Source: Acidimicrobiia bacterium (GTDB taxonomy: Bacteria > Actinomycetota > Acidimicrobiia > Spongiisociales > JAHEDJ01). From it: a stretch of 64,000 nt of DNA. This document shows, one piece after another, positions 8,961 through 19,075 of this stretch. The notes beneath the pieces are model-generated. The model had not been told where the DNA came from. It did not search any database and was given only the letters and a program-made list of their open reading frames with translations. The DNA lies in the NCBI GenBank assembly GCA_035471805.1, contig DATIPS010000031.1, positions 53,476 through 117,475 of the forward strand, written 5' to 3'. The translations under genes were made by a program, and so were the position numbers. How positions within the stretch are numbered: position 1 is the first letter of the stretch; each line of letters opens with the position of its first letter.

Positions 8961-9038
8961 CGCGGAACTCTGTGATCCTGCAAAACTGTCACGCTGACCG
9001 GCGATTTGCGATTCGCCAATCCGGAAGGGGGTGAAGTG

Positions 9039-10085
9039 ATGAGCGATACACCGCGTCTGACGCAGTATTCCCACGGCAGCGGCTGAGCATGCAAGCTCGG
9101 TTCTGACGAGCTGACGCAGGTTCTGCGCCGTTTGCGAAACTCACCGGTCACCCGCCATCCGGATCTTCTGGTCGGCCTCGAAACCAACGACGATGCCGGC
9201 GTCTACGTCGCGCCCGGCGGGACGGCCCTCGTGCAGACGGTCGACTTCTTCACGCCGGTCGTGGACGGCCCCTACGACTGGGGCCGGATAACAGCCGCCA
9301 ACGCCCTCTCCGACGTATACGCAATGGGCGGAACGCCGCTCACCGCGCTGCAGCTGGTCGGCTGGCCGCGCGACACCCTCTCGTTCGACCTCCTCGAAGA
9401 GGTCATCGCGGGTGGTGCGAGCGTGATGGAATCCGCCGGCTGTACCATCGTCGGGGGACACTCGATCGACGATCCGGAGCCCAAATACGGTTTCGCGGTC
9501 ACCGGAATCGTCGAGCCGGACCGACTCGTCACCAACGCAGGCGCTCAACCCGGCGACGCGCTCGTTCTCACAAAGCCGCTGGGGACCGGCATCATTGCCA
9601 CGGCAATAAAGAGAGGCACGGTCGACCCCGACGTTGAGCGTGCCGCCATCGAGGTGATGGCACAGTTGAATGAGGGCGCTTCTCGGGCAATGACCTCCGT
9701 CGGCGTCAATGCTGCGACCGATGTGACCGGTTTCGGCCTGCTCGGGCACCTGGCCGAGATGATGGATGCCGCCGGAGTTGGAGCGGAAGTCCAGGTCGGT
9801 GCCGTGCCGCTGATCGATGGAGTGGTCGACCTGGCGAACCGCGGCCTGCTTCCCGGTGGCTCCAAGCGAAACTTGAAATCGATCGCCACCAAGGTCGATT
9901 TCGGCCGGGTGGGTTCCCCGCTGCGCGAGATACTGGCCGACGCTCAGACCTCCGGCGGTTTGCTGATCGCCGTCCATGCTGATCGCCTCGACTTCCTGCT
10001 CGCTGCTCTGCAGGCCGAGCGCACCGAGGTATCTGCGGTTATCGGCTCCGTTGTCTCCGGAAACGGTATTCGCCTTCTGAGCTGA
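9039..10085 (+). CDS. selD: Selenide, water dikinase SelD, a selenoprotein (UGA = Sec at residue 16)
   Basis: SelD makes selenophosphate from selenide and ATP for tRNA-Sec charging and selenouridine. Reading from the ATG at 9039 gives MSDTPRLTQYSHGSG, then UGA (9084-9086), then ACKLGSDELTQVL; this is the catalytic (C/U)xCK site with Sec replacing Cys. The rest matches SelD: DDAGVY, QTVDFFTPVVD, ANALSDVYAMGG and GGHSIDDPEPKYGF. With read-through the protein has 348 residues, the family length. The ATG has a strong AGGGGGTG ribosome site eight bases upstream. An automatic caller would stop at UGA or restart at TTG 9132 and lose the active site. A SECIS-like hairpin follows the UGA. Confidence 0.93.
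9084..9112 (+). promoter_or_regulatory. UGA codon with bacterial SECIS-like hairpin in selD
   Basis: After the UGA at 9084-9086, AGCTCG (9094-9099) and CGAGCT (9107-9112) form a perfect 6 bp stem around the 7-base loop GTTCTGA. The loop opens with G, as SelB-binding loops do. The position, about 8-26 bases after UGA inside the coding sequence, is that of bacterial SECIS elements. Confidence 0.7.
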
Positions 10086-10098
10086 GCGAAACCCCTCC

Positions 10099-10104
10099 TA
10101 CACT
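10099..10104 (+). promoter_or_regulatory. -10 element of the MFS gene
   Basis: TACACT lies eight bases before the ATG at 10113, between selD and the transporter. It suggests the transporter has its own leaderless promoter rather than depending only on selD. Confidence 0.35.
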
Positions 10105-10112
10105 GATCGGCC

Positions 10113-11294
10113 ATGCCTTCCGCCGACTCCCGCCAGGTCTGGGTCATCGCCATCGGTGTCGGCTTCGTGATGGCAGGTCTCACTCTCGTTGCGCCGATCC
10201 TCCCGCTCTATGCATTGGAGTTCGGTGTCTCCTACACGGCCGCCGGAGCGCTGATCACAGGGTTCGCGGTTGCCCGGCTCTTCTTCAGTGTGCTCGGCGG
10301 CGTCGCCGGTGATCGGTGGGGAGCCCGAAGAGTCACCGTGTTCGGTACCGCGCTCCTCGCCGTGTCGAGCGTTACCGCCGCCCTTGCTCCCAACTACGCC
10401 GTCTTGCTTGGTTCGCGGTTCATCGAGGGTATCGGGTCGGCCGTATTCGCCACTACGGCTTTTCAATACTTGTTGCAGATAACCCCGAAGGAACGACTCG
10501 GCCGTGCCACCGCAGTCTTCCAGACCGGTTTGCTCGTTGGTGTGGCCGTCGGGCCGCTCGTCGGCGGGTTCCTCGCAGAACTCGGCGATTTCAGGACTCC
10601 CTTCTGGGCCTATGCCGGGCTGGCCGGCTCTGTATCCGTCATGGCCTGGTTCTTCATCGAGGATCTCCCCTCCCGTGGAACCAGCGCCAGGCAGGTGTTC
10701 TCGGCTGCAGGACGGTTGATCCGCTCGCCCTCCTTCCTGGCTCTGATGCTGGTGGGGTTCTCGATGATGTTCATGCGAGCCGGCGCCCGGGTGACACTCC
10801 TGCCGCTCTACGCGGAGCAATCGCTCGGCTTCGGGGCGGGCGACATCGGCATCCTGTTGTCGGTCTCGGCCCTCACCAACCTGCTCATAGTGAACCCGGC
10901 CGGGCGCCTAATCGACACCGTCGGACGCAGGCCGGTGGCCATGATCGGATTGACCACCGCCGGCATAGCCACGGCCGGATACGGACTCTTCGAATCGTTC
11001 ACGGGGCTGCTCATCGTCTCGATGGTGTTCGGTCTCACCTCCGGCCTTGCCAGCATTGCCCCGCCGACGATGGTGGGCGATCTGGCGCCGGAGGGAGCAG
11101 AAGGTTCTGCAGTCGGCGTCTACCGGATGGCCGGAGACCTCGGCTTCGTGGTGGGCCCGCTCGCTCTCGGCGCTGTGGCGGATGCCGGGGCCTTCACGGC
11201 CGGCTTCTTCATCACCGGAGCAATAATGATCCTGGCCGCCGCGATACTCTCGTTCATGCCCGAAACGCGGCGCAGTATTCAGCCGGTATCGTGA
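10113..11294 (+). CDS. Major facilitator superfamily transporter
   Basis: A 393-residue protein with twelve predicted helices. It carries the MFS loop 2-3 signature ([13 protein letters not shown]) in the first half and a related DTVGRRP loop in the second half. The family moves drugs, sugars or organic acids; the sequence does not say which. It follows selD by 27 bases and precedes a ferredoxin gene by seven bases, so the three may be partly co-transcribed. Nothing specific links it to selenium. Confidence 0.85.
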   Translation: MPSADSRQVWVIAIGVGFVMAGLTLVAPILPLYALEFGVSYTAAGALITGFAVARLFFSVLGGVAGDRWGARRVTVFGTALLAVSSVTAALAPNYAVLLGSRFIEGIGSAVFATTAFQYLLQITPKERLGRATAVFQTGLLVGVAVGPLVGGFLAELGDFRTPFWAYAGLAGSVSVMAWFFIEDLPSRGTSARQVFSAAGRLIRSPSFLALMLVGFSMMFMRAGARVTLLPLYAEQSLGFGAGDIGILLSVSALTNLLIVNPAGRLIDTVGRRPVAMIGLTTAGIATAGYGLFESFTGLLIVSMVFGLTSGLASIAPPTMVGDLAPEGAEGSAVGVYRMAGDLGFVVGPLALGAVADAGAFTAGFFITGAIMILAAAILSFMPETRRSIQPVS

Positions 11295-11301
11295 GCCGCC
11301 A

Positions 11302-11751
11302 ATGACCGATCGCTCCCCTCACCTCGACGAACGTCTCGAGAAGATCGCCTCGGCCCTTTCTATCGGAGGGCTGCGTCGACATTTGTTTCTGTGCGCCGAG
11401 CAGACATCCCCTCGGTGTTCGACTTTCGAGGAGTCGTCGGAGGTCTGGACCTACACCAAACGAAGAATGAAAGACCTGGAACTGGCGAGCCCACCACCAC
11501 GGTGGCGGGGATTCACCGATCAGCTCCCACCGGCGGATTCCTCCGAGGGCGGAGCGATTGCCCTGCGGACGAAGGCCGACTGCCTGCGCATCTGCGAGCA
11601 AGGGCCCATCGCCGTCGTTTATCCGGACGGCGTCTGGTACCGCTCGGTCACAACAGAGGTCATGGAGCGGATCATCCAGGAACATCTCATCGCCGGACGG
11701 CCGGTCGAGGAGTTCGTCTTTGCCAGAGACCCTTTGGACGGAAGGTCATGA
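11302..11751 (+). CDS. Thioredoxin-like [2Fe-2S] ferredoxin
   Basis: A 149-residue protein with [15 protein letters not shown] at the N-terminus and [19 protein letters not shown] in the second half. The C-x7-C and C-x3-C pairs are the four cluster ligands of the thioredoxin-fold 2Fe-2S ferredoxins (the type also found in NuoE and in Aquifex ferredoxin). The C-terminal helix ([21 protein letters not shown]) is typical. The likely role is one-electron transfer in the cytoplasm; the partner is unknown. The stop overlaps the start of the next gene (ATGA). Confidence 0.85.
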   Translation: MTDRSPHLDERLEKIASALSIGGLRRHLFLCAEQTSPRCSTFEESSEVWTYTKRRMKDLELASPPPRWRGFTDQLPPADSSEGGAIALRTKADCLRICEQGPIAVVYPDGVWYRSVTTEVMERIIQEHLIAGRPVEEFVFARDPLDGRS

Positions 11752-12656
11752 AGGGCTGGCTGAAGAGGCTCATCCTCATGTGGCTCGGTTGGAGAGTGTT
11801 CGGCCCCGAGCCGCAGCCCAAACCGCCCGAGGATCAGGAACATCCATTCCGCCTACCAGGCCGATCGGTGTTCGTCGGGGACAACGAGTTCTTCGTCCGG
11901 GAAGCAGGCAACGCCGACGCTCCTGCCTTGTTCCTGGTGCATGGATGGGGGGACCACAGCCTGGTCGTCTGGTGGAAGCTGATCGGCAAGCTGGCGGCGA
12001 GATATCGGGTGATCGTGCCGGACAGCCGCAACACGGGGAAATCCGACCAGTTGCGCCATCGCTACGAGATCGCCGACATCGCCGACGATCTGGCCGGGAT
12101 CATGACCGCGCTGGGAATCGATCGAGCCCACGTTGCGGGTTACTCGATGGGCGGTTTGGCAGCGCTCGAACTGGCGCACCGTCACCCCCATCGGGTAGAC
12201 AAACTCGTTCTGGCCGGGACATCTGCCGGGCCTGCGCGATCGACCATCGAGCGGCTTGTCGGTGGGTTCGTGATCGTCGCCGCGCGTGGATTCAGCCGTC
12301 TGAGCCGAACGGAGTTCTCACGGGCCAGGATCGCGTATCTGGTGAGAGTCGGAGCGGTGTTGCCGAGACACTTCCGGTGGTTCTACGAGCAGCACCACAA
12401 CCGTGACCCGGACTTGTATTGGATGGCAGGGTCCGCCGTGAACCGGTTCAACGCTCGCCCCTGGATCGGAAAGGTTCGCCAACCGACGTTGGTCATCATC
12501 AACACCGAGGACCAACTGATGTTCGCGGAACTGCAATACGAACTGGCCTCACTGCTCCACGATCCTGAGGTAGTCGAGCTGGTCGGCGCCCGTCATGAGG
12601 CCCCACTGACCCACGCCGGCCACATGATTCGGGCGATGCAGAAGTTTCTCGGGTGA
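11748..12656 (+). CDS. Alpha/beta hydrolase
   Basis: A 302-residue protein. Catalytic residues can be read as Ser in GYSMGG, Asp in NTEDQLMF and His in AGHMIRAM, in the normal order. The oxyanion-loop motif LVHGWGDHS is present. The first 20 residues contain a short hydrophobic run ([11 protein letters not shown]) that could anchor it to the membrane. The substrate is unknown; esterases, lipases and haloperoxidase-like enzymes share this pattern. The start is the ATG that overlaps the ferredoxin stop codon, implying translational coupling. Confidence 0.85.
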   Translation: MKGWLKRLILMWLGWRVFGPEPQPKPPEDQEHPFRLPGRSVFVGDNEFFVREAGNADAPALFLVHGWGDHSLVVWWKLIGKLAARYRVIVPDSRNTGKSDQLRHRYEIADIADDLAGIMTALGIDRAHVAGYSMGGLAALELAHRHPHRVDKLVLAGTSAGPARSTIERLVGGFVIVAARGFSRLSRTEFSRARIAYLVRVGAVLPRHFRWFYEQHHNRDPDLYWMAGSAVNRFNARPWIGKVRQPTLVIINTEDQLMFAELQYELASLLHDPEVVELVGARHEAPLTHAGHMIRAMQKFLG

Positions 12657-12787
12657 GACCGGACTCCGGTTCGAGCCGGACGCTCTCCGACCGGCGGAGT
12701 TCCGGGTAGTCACCCGGGCCGGGAAACGCATCACCGAAGGAGTCCGGACCGACGGTCCGAGGGAACGGGCACTACGGCCGGCTGCCG

Positions 12788-13300
12788 CTATCTGTACGTC
12801 TTCTCGCCGGCACGGATCGGGACGGTCAGCCAGTTCTCATAGGGCGGCAGGGCGCAGGAGTATCCGTCCGAGTATGCGCAATAGGGGTTGTATGCGAGGT
12901 TGAAGTCGACGCGGAGCATCCCGTCCACAGGCTCCTCGAGATCCAGGTACCTGCCCGCCCCGTAGGTCTCGCGACCGGACGTTCCGTCGCGAAAGGGGAG
13001 GAAGTAGCCGGGGTGACCGGGTGTCTGCAGCGCGGTCAATCGGACGAGTTCGCCGTCGATGTCGAACTCGATCCTGCCGGCCCGGAAGTACGTCCGGACC
13101 CGGCCGTCCGATGTGCCGATCTCAACCGGGGACGGCTCCTCGGGATGGAGTTCCAGCTCGAGGTCGAGGGCTTCATCGAGATCGAAGTACTTGAGACCCT
13201 CGAACCCGTGCCGCAGTTCGTGGGGCAGGGGCGATTGGCGGCTTCCTCTGAAGAACTCGTCCTTGTTGCGGCGGAACTCCGCCAACGTGTGTGCATCCAT
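12788..13300 (-). CDS. DUF1684 family protein
   Basis: A 170-residue protein from MDAHTLAEFRRNKDEFF. The segments FRAGRIEFDIDG, GRYLDLE and DFNLAYNPYCAYSDGYSCALPPYENWL are hallmarks of DUF1684, a widespread family of unknown role. The last segment (NPYCAYS...CPLPPxEN) is its most conserved part. The ATG at 13300 fits the family N-terminus; an earlier ATG at 13333 adds a short Ala/Pro tail. It shares the strand with the membrane protein upstream but is separated by 83 bases. Confidence 0.85.
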   Translation of the reverse strand: MDAHTLAEFRRNKDEFFRGSRQSPLPHELRHGFEGLKYFDLDEALDLELELHPEEPSPVEIGTSDGRVRTYFRAGRIEFDIDGELVRLTALQTPGHPGYFLPFRDGTSGRETYGAGRYLDLEEPVDGMLRVDFNLAYNPYCAYSDGYSCALPPYENWLTVPIRAGEKTYR

Positions 13301-13383
13301 GACCGGGACCAACGCAGCACCCGGCGCCGGCATTCCGGTCGGGGTGTGAGAGGTCGTAGATCTGAGGGGAGCAGGCTCGTTCG

Positions 13384-14265
13384 CTACCGGCTACCGCGTC
13401 TGGTGTTGCTCCGCGGTCCGCGAAACGACGAGAGGGTCCGTTCGATACGATCGAGGATCGTTTCGTGGACGCGATTGACCTGGGGGAGACGGATGGCGTC
13501 GAGTGCTCTCCTCAGGCCTTTGCGGACGCGGCTCGTCCACAACCGCGCCGTTGTGAGGGCGATACCGCCGAAGAGGGCGAGCGTGCCGGCACCGCCCACC
13601 GGTGCCAGCCAACCGGCTCCAAGGATGCCGAGTACGACGCCCAGCACCACGGACAGTCCTGCACCTGCTGCCAGCAGGACCTTGGCCGTCTTGCCGATGA
13701 TGCTGGTGTCTGCTTCGAGGGTGACGAGGTGCTTGGCCGGCTCGAGACTGTGTATGTGGTGGATGACCGGGCCGACCGCCCGCATCGCACCGCTGCCTTT
13801 GCCGACCCCGAAACCCATTCGCAGCGAAGCTACCGGGGAAGGATCCTTCTCCCAGACGACACCGTGACCGTGCAGACGTCGTTTCTGAAGTCCCTCGTGT
13901 TTCTCGAGCCACGTATCGACTGTGTTGGTGACGTCGGCGAGGTTCCCTTCGACGATCGTACGCTCTTTCATTCTGACGGGGGCGAGGAACCGGTCGAGCG
14001 GCGTCATCTCGACTTGTTCGGAGGCGGTCGCTTCTTCGAACAGTGCCCGCCGGACATGAGCAGCACTGATGCCGATCTCCTCCGCGATTCTTTCGATGTG
14101 CTCCGGGTTCAACCGGTCCGGGCCGTGCTCATCGTCGAACTGGAGCTCGATGGCGCGTCGAAGCACCCGTTCCACGGACTCCATGTTGAGAGAGTCGAGC
14201 CGTGCGGCCAGATCGGACGCACCATCGGCTTGCTCTTCCGGTTGTCGAGATCCGAACTCACGCAC
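13384..14265 (-). CDS. Membrane protein of unknown function with N-terminal helical domain
   Basis: About 293 residues that I do not recognise. Residues about 20-90 are helical and acidic with an embedded helix-turn-helix-like stretch (NPEHIERIAEEIGISAAHVRRAL). A central soluble region follows. Two adjacent hydrophobic helices lie near 205-255 (LLAAGAGLSVVLGVVLGILGAGWL, then GGAGTLALFGGIALT). The C-terminus is basic. The GTG at 14265 is chosen because CATACT lies six bases upstream; ATG at 14283 or 14184 are alternatives. It may be a membrane-tethered sensor, but this is inference. Confidence 0.6.
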   Translation of the reverse strand: MREFGSRQPEEQADGASDLAARLDSLNMESVERVLRRAIELQFDDEHGPDRLNPEHIERIAEEIGISAAHVRRALFEEATASEQVEMTPLDRFLAPVRMKERTIVEGNLADVTNTVDTWLEKHEGLQKRRLHGHGVVWEKDPSPVASLRMGFGVGKGSGAMRAVGPVIHHIHSLEPAKHLVTLEADTSIIGKTAKVLLAAGAGLSVVLGVVLGILGAGWLAPVGGAGTLALFGGIALTTARLWTSRVRKGLRRALDAIRLPQVNRVHETILDRIERTLSSFRGPRSNTRRGSR

Positions 14266-14402
14266 CTGCCAAGTATGGCGCATCGAGGAGGCTGGTGGAT
14301 CCGGGCTACCGTCCGGCTCTGCCGCCGAGCATGGAGTTGGTGTTTCACCCGGAGCGCATGGAGGGGAGAGTCACCCGGCTCCGGCGCTCCTGCCGCCGGA
14401 GC

Positions 14403-16919
14403 TCAGGGCCTCAGAACCAGGGTTCCCTCAGCATCGGCTGCGATGGCGTCGTGCTCCCAGTGCATCGGGTGGAGATCGTTGGCCACCCACGATTCGGCCA
14501 TGTCTATGTAGTGCTCGTGAAAGATGTGGCCGGATTGCCCGGTGGGATGAATCGAACGGGATCGTTCGAAGTTGGAGAGGTCGATGATCATCCGCATGGA
14601 CGGAACCGCAACGACTTCGTAGCTCTTGGAGGCATCCCAACTCGTGGCGTTGACGATCGAGGATCCTCCATCGACCTCATACGGCCCGCGGTTGAACAGC
14701 CATTCGAGGGGCGCGATTCCGGATTCACCGAATGTGGCGTTGCGGAAGGTGGCGGTGTGCAGGTCTCCCCACCGCCAATCGGCCGGATCGTCCCCCAGCT
14801 CGTCCGTCAGCTCCGCAATGGCTGCCAGCAAGGACAATTCGAGGATGTCGTCGCGGCTCTCTGTGGTCGAAGTTGAAGTGATGTCCCACCATTTGTTGCC
14901 CGGCTGGTCGAGCAGATCGGCGACGACCTCCGACCAGCGGCTCCCTCCGGCCGGCCAGAAGCGTTCGGGCAGCTCATCGTGGAACGTCAATCGGAGTATG
15001 TGTCGCCAGACGGACGCATAGAGGGCGGCTCCCGGTAGTTCGGCGCGCTGCTGGAACGCGTCCTCACCGCCGGCCCACTCCCGAAGCAGATGCTGAGCGT
15101 CACCGACGACCGGCTTGTCGGTCTGCAGTGACAGGAGTGACGGGACGACCAGCTCTGCATTGAGGTTCCGGCTGTCTCTCTGCAACTCCTCGATGAAAGC
15201 GAAATCGACGCCGACCGCACCGTCCAGCACATCGACGATGCGGTCGCCGCGATAGCCGTAGGCAAGATCGAAAGCCAGGAAATAAGGAAAGGAGGAGTCG
15301 GCGACGTGCTGGTTGGCGCTGTGCAGGAATCCCTCCGGCGGGTTGAACACGGTCGGCATGCTCTCGAAGGGGATGAAACCCGTCCACTCGGTTGAGCCTT
15401 CCCAGCCGGATGAGGGCCAGCGGCCGTCGCCGGAGGCGCGGATGGGAACCAACCCGGAACTCTGGTAGCCGATGTTGCCGTCGATGTCCGCGTATACGAA
15501 GTTCTGTCCGGCAATGTCCCACATTCCGACGGCCGTTCGGAACTCGTCCCAGTTACCGGCCTGGTTTACTCCGAGTACGGCTTGCACCAGACGGCCGGGC
15601 TCCAGCGCCGTCCATTGCAGGGTTACTGCATAGTTGATCGGGACCTCGATCCCCGCTTCCGTCCCGAAGTCGTCCAGGGGACCGTATCGATCGGAGATGA
15701 TCGGCCCGTGCCTCGTGGACCTCACCTCGATCCGTTTCGGGTTCGTTCCGGCGATTTCGATCGTTTCGGTGCGGACCTCGAGATCAACCCAATCCCCCTC
15801 GAACTCGTATTGATTGGGGTTGTCCGGGTTCATCCGTTCGACGTACAGGTCCTGGGTGTCTGCGGCGAGGTTCGTGACTCCCCAGGCGACGCGATCGTTG
15901 TGGCCGATGATGACGCCGGGAACGCCCGCGAATGAGAAACCCACCACATCGAACGGACATTGCCCGTCGCAGTGAAGACCGATCTCATACCAGATAGAAG
16001 GCATCTGGATGCTCAGGTGCGGGTCGTTGGCCAGGATCGGCAAGCCCGTCGACGTCTTCGATCCCGCTACCACCCAGTTGTTGGAACCGATGTCTGCACC
16101 CGGCTCCCCAACGACCTCGTTGAGTGTTGCGACCCGGTCGGCGGTCGGGCCCAACAGTGCAGCCAGATCGAGGTCCCCCACCGCCGCGGTCGGATCTGCA
16201 CCGACCGCCGGCCCTCCTCCATACGGAGAAGACTGCGGCAGGATGAAAGGCCGATCGGACGGGTAGGGAGGGAACAACTCGTCGACCCGACTGCGAGGAA
16301 GGGATCCTGCGAGGATCGCCCGCTCGATCTCGCTGCCCATGTTGGCGCCGAGATCCCAGGCCATCATCCGCGCCCACGAAAGCGTGTCGACCGGATCCCA
16401 CGGCTCAGGCTCATATCCCCGTGTTTGCAGGACGAGCGTCGCGTATTCGAAGGAGAGCTTCGTGCCGGAGTGATCGGCCAGGTAGGCATTGACCCCTTCC
16501 GAGTAGGCCTCGAGAATCGCCCTCGATTCATCGTCTAGTTCTTCGAACTCGACTTCCGAGAGTTCGGTGAACCCGAGCGAGCGAAGGAAGATGTCGTTGT
16601 CCACCTGGGACGAACCAAACAGCTCAGCCAGACGACCCTGTCCGATATGACGCCAGAAGTCCATCTGCCAGAAGCGATCCTGTGCGTGAACGTAGCCCTG
16701 GGCGACGAACAGGTCGTGTGTCGTCGATGCAAAGATGTGCGGAATCCCGTTCGAGTCTCTGATGATCTCCACGGGAGCGTCGAGACCGGCGAGGCGTACC
16801 TCACCGTCCACCAGGGGGAATGATCGTCGAACGAGGTACAGGCCGATCACTCCGACCACGAGTCCGGCGATGAGGAGGAAGGTGATCAACCGGAAGAGAG
16901 TTCGACCTACGGCGCGCAT
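14403..16919 (-). CDS. Penicillin acylase family (S45) Ntn hydrolase
   Basis: An 838-residue exported or membrane-anchored amidase. Residues 10-30 form an N-terminal hydrophobic signal/anchor. The alpha-chain region has RDSNGIPHIFA and YVHAQDRFWQMDFWR. Autocleavage is expected before Ser279 in GSNNWVVAGSKT, giving the nucleophilic N-terminal serine; NDPHL follows as usual. Family members cleave penicillins, acyl-homoserine lactones or other N-acyl amides; the substrate is not readable from sequence. AGAGTA on the plus strand at 16927-16932 gives a TACTCT -10 box seven bases before the ATG. Confidence 0.93.
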   Translation of the reverse strand: MRAVGRTLFRLITFLLIAGLVVGVIGLYLVRRSFPLVDGEVRLAGLDAPVEIIRDSNGIPHIFASTTHDLFVAQGYVHAQDRFWQMDFWRHIGQGRLAELFGSSQVDNDIFLRSLGFTELSEVEFEELDDESRAILEAYSEGVNAYLADHSGTKLSFEYATLVLQTRGYEPEPWDPVDTLSWARMMAWDLGANMGSEIERAILAGSLPRSRVDELFPPYPSDRPFILPQSSPYGGGPAVGADPTAAVGDLDLAALLGPTADRVATLNEVVGEPGADIGSNNWVVAGSKTSTGLPILANDPHLSIQMPSIWYEIGLHCDGQCPFDVVGFSFAGVPGVIIGHNDRVAWGVTNLAADTQDLYVERMNPDNPNQYEFEGDWVDLEVRTETIEIAGTNPKRIEVRSTRHGPIISDRYGPLDDFGTEAGIEVPINYAVTLQWTALEPGRLVQAVLGVNQAGNWDEFRTAVGMWDIAGQNFVYADIDGNIGYQSSGLVPIRASGDGRWPSSGWEGSTEWTGFIPFESMPTVFNPPEGFLHSANQHVADSSFPYFLAFDLAYGYRGDRIVDVLDGAVGVDFAFIEELQRDSRNLNAELVVPSLLSLQTDKPVVGDAQHLLREWAGGEDAFQQRAELPGAALYASVWRHILRLTFHDELPERFWPAGGSRWSEVVADLLDQPGNKWWDITSTSTTESRDDILELSLLAAIAELTDELGDDPADWRWGDLHTATFRNATFGESGIAPLEWLFNRGPYEVDGGSSIVNATSWDASKSYEVVAVPSMRMIIDLSNFERSRSIHPTGQSGHIFHEHYIDMAESWVANDLHPMHWEHDAIAADAEGTLVLRP

Positions 16920-16956
16920 GCCGAGCAGAGTAGACGCCCGAGCGCTTCCCGGACGT

Positions 16957-17811
16957 TCAGTCGGTAATGGAGTTCGCCAGAGCCGTTATCGCCCCCAGGT
17001 CGGAGACCGGATCTCCTCGTTCGAGTCCCACCGACAGCGAAGCGGCGGAGACGGCCATCCGGAGGGTGCGGTGAGGGTCCCAACCTGATCCGACTCCGAA
17101 TGCCACCATTGCCGCCAGAGTGTCGCCGGCTCCGGTCGGGTCGATCGGGTCGACTTCCGGTGGCCGTACTTCGAATACCACCTCTCCCCCGGAACACCAA
17201 GCCGCCGCCTCGCTTCCGCTCGTGAGCACGACGTCCGGGCCAGACCGGGACAACGCCAGTGCATCCTCTCTGGCATGCTCATGGCTCGACCACACGCAGA
17301 CCTGCAGCGGCGCCGAGGCGCGGCCTGCCACATCGATTCCCACAACGGGAACCCCTGCTTCGGAGGCCTGCCGGATGACTTCGGCCCCCCATCCAGCCGA
17401 ATAGGCATCGACAACTGCTACCGAACGTCCGAGCCAGGCATCGGGAGCAAGTGACTGCCAGATGGCGTTTCCATATCCGCTCGAGATGATCGTTCTCTCA
17501 CCGTCCTGCCCGACCAGCACCACACAGTGGGGGGTCGTCGCCGAAGGCGAGATTTCGATCATGGAAATGTCGACTCCACGGGCGGCGAGGTCATCGACCA
17601 GCCAGCGCCCCAGCGGATCATCGCCGAGCGCGTTGCCGACGACGGCGGTCGTCGCCCCCCAGGCGGCCAGCGCGACTGCGGGATTGGCACCGCCGCCGCC
17701 GTAGGTGATCCGGGACCCGATCGAGCGCACATCGTCTCCGGGTTCGGGGAACTTGGCGATCCGGTGGGTGAGGTCCGGATTGAGCGATCCGTAGCAAATG
17801 GCAGAGATCAT
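16957..17811 (-). CDS. PfkB-family carbohydrate kinase
   Basis: A 284-residue cytoplasmic kinase from MISAICYGSLNPDLTH. The N-terminal signature GGGGANPAVALAAWG and the C-terminal ATP/catalytic signature DPTGAGDTLAAM (catalytic Asp in GAGD) are both intact. The family phosphorylates ribose, fructose, adenosine and similar compounds; no neighbour identifies the substrate. The ATG at 17811 is chosen because residues before it do not align with the family. It lies 37 bases upstream of the acylase gene on the same strand. Confidence 0.88.
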   Translation of the reverse strand: MISAICYGSLNPDLTHRIAKFPEPGDDVRSIGSRITYGGGGANPAVALAAWGATTAVVGNALGDDPLGRWLVDDLAARGVDISMIEISPSATTPHCVVLVGQDGERTIISSGYGNAIWQSLAPDAWLGRSVAVVDAYSAGWGAEVIRQASEAGVPVVGIDVAGRASAPLQVCVWSSHEHAREDALALSRSGPDVVLTSGSEAAAWCSGGEVVFEVRPPEVDPIDPTGAGDTLAAMVAFGVGSGWDPHRTLRMAVSAASLSVGLERGDPVSDLGAITALANSITD

Positions 17812-17916
17812 GGTTCTCACAGGTTCTGGGTTCGACGTTTGTCCAGTCCAGATTGGCACAGATCAAATGCGCCGGCCGCAGCCAACGAGAGCTCACTCCA
17901 CTATCATCCCGGCCTC

Positions 17917-19014
17917 ATGAGTGAGTTGCTGTCCGCGGTTGCGGCCACCCTGGGGGCCCCTGAAGAGCTTATACGCCGTTCGGCCGACGCTCGCGCCGCT
18001 GCGCAAGGTGTCGAAACGGAGCAGGTCTTGCAGGCGTGGGCGGGTGGTTCGGCTCCCGTCGCCCCTTCACGGCCGGCGCCTCCGCCCACCCCTGCCGAGG
18101 AACCATCGTCGGCCGTGGAAGCCGCGCCGGCCGAAGAGCAACCGGAACCTTCGGTGCCCGTAGTGACAGCCGCCACCGCAGTGCTGGAGCCTCAGGCCCC
18201 GGTCGAGCCCGGGGTCGAGCCGGCGCCTCTGTCGAAGCGGGTCGGCCTGCCGGCCGCGCTGGGTGCGGCACTGGGCGTCGGGTTCGGTCTGGTGACAGCC
18301 GCGTATTCGGCCGTCTTCTTGGTCGACAACGCGTCCTCTGTTGAGCGGGCGGATGGGTTCGGGGCGGCAGTGGAGCTGCAAGTCCTGCCCGTGGTGATCG
18401 GGATGGCGGCCCTGTGGGCCGTCTTCGGAGGTTTCCTGGCGGTTGTCGGCCGGCGGGCTCCGGCGTTCTTCCGTGCCGACCTGGCCGTTCTCGGAGGGGC
18501 CGGAGTCTGGATCGGGGCGGTTATCGGAGCGGTTCTCGGGGCGAGTGGTGGGGGTTTGCTGGTGGGCGTTCTCGGGATCGAGACGATCAACGAGGGAATC
18601 GTCGCCGTCCCGGTCTCTTCGGCGCTCTGGTGGTTGGTGATCGGCGGTGCGATTCTTGGAGCCGGAACAGCGGTGCTCGCACACGTGACCGCGGTGCCTG
18701 CCGGCCTGACCGCCGGAGATCGTGCTGATTCGAGCGAGGTGCGGACCAGGCTGAGCAACTCCTTGATGGTTCCGCTGGTGTCGCTGCTGACCCTCGTTGC
18801 GGTGATCGCAGTGATTGCGACACTCTTCGTCATGTTCCACGAGGCGGCTTCGATGCTGGCGATCGTCATCTCCGCCGGGATCCTGCTGTTCGCATTCCTG
18901 GGTGGCTACCGCCCCAGCATCAAACTCCGCTATACGGAGGTCATCGCCGCACTCGCGGGGATAGCGACCGTCGTGATCGCCATCGTGATGGTCTTCCTGG
19001 TTCGCGGGCACTGA
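17917..19014 (+). CDS. Multi-pass membrane protein of unknown function
   Basis: A 365-residue protein. The first 45 residues are helical (MSELLSAVAATLGAPEEL...); a disordered Ala/Pro/Glu-rich linker follows to about 105. Then come six to eight hydrophobic helices with glycine-rich turns (VLGGAGVWIGAVIGAVLG, LVIGGAILGAGTAVLAH). No family is recognised. TATCAT lies nine bases before the ATG. It is divergent from the PfkB gene and convergent with the oxidase operon, so context gives no functional clue. Confidence 0.7.
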   Translation: MSELLSAVAATLGAPEELIRRSADARAAAQGVETEQVLQAWAGGSAPVAPSRPAPPPTPAEEPSSAVEAAPAEEQPEPSVPVVTAATAVLEPQAPVEPGVEPAPLSKRVGLPAALGAALGVGFGLVTAAYSAVFLVDNASSVERADGFGAAVELQVLPVVIGMAALWAVFGGFLAVVGRRAPAFFRADLAVLGGAGVWIGAVIGAVLGASGGGLLVGVLGIETINEGIVAVPVSSALWWLVIGGAILGAGTAVLAHVTAVPAGLTAGDRADSSEVRTRLSNSLMVPLVSLLTLVAVIAVIATLFVMFHEAASMLAIVISAGILLFAFLGGYRPSIKLRYTEVIAALAGIATVVIAIVMVFLVRGH

Positions 19015-19075
19015 ACTGCGGTGTTTCAGCTGAAGAATGTGAGTTATCCGGCGGGTAATTCCAACGGCTGCCGGT

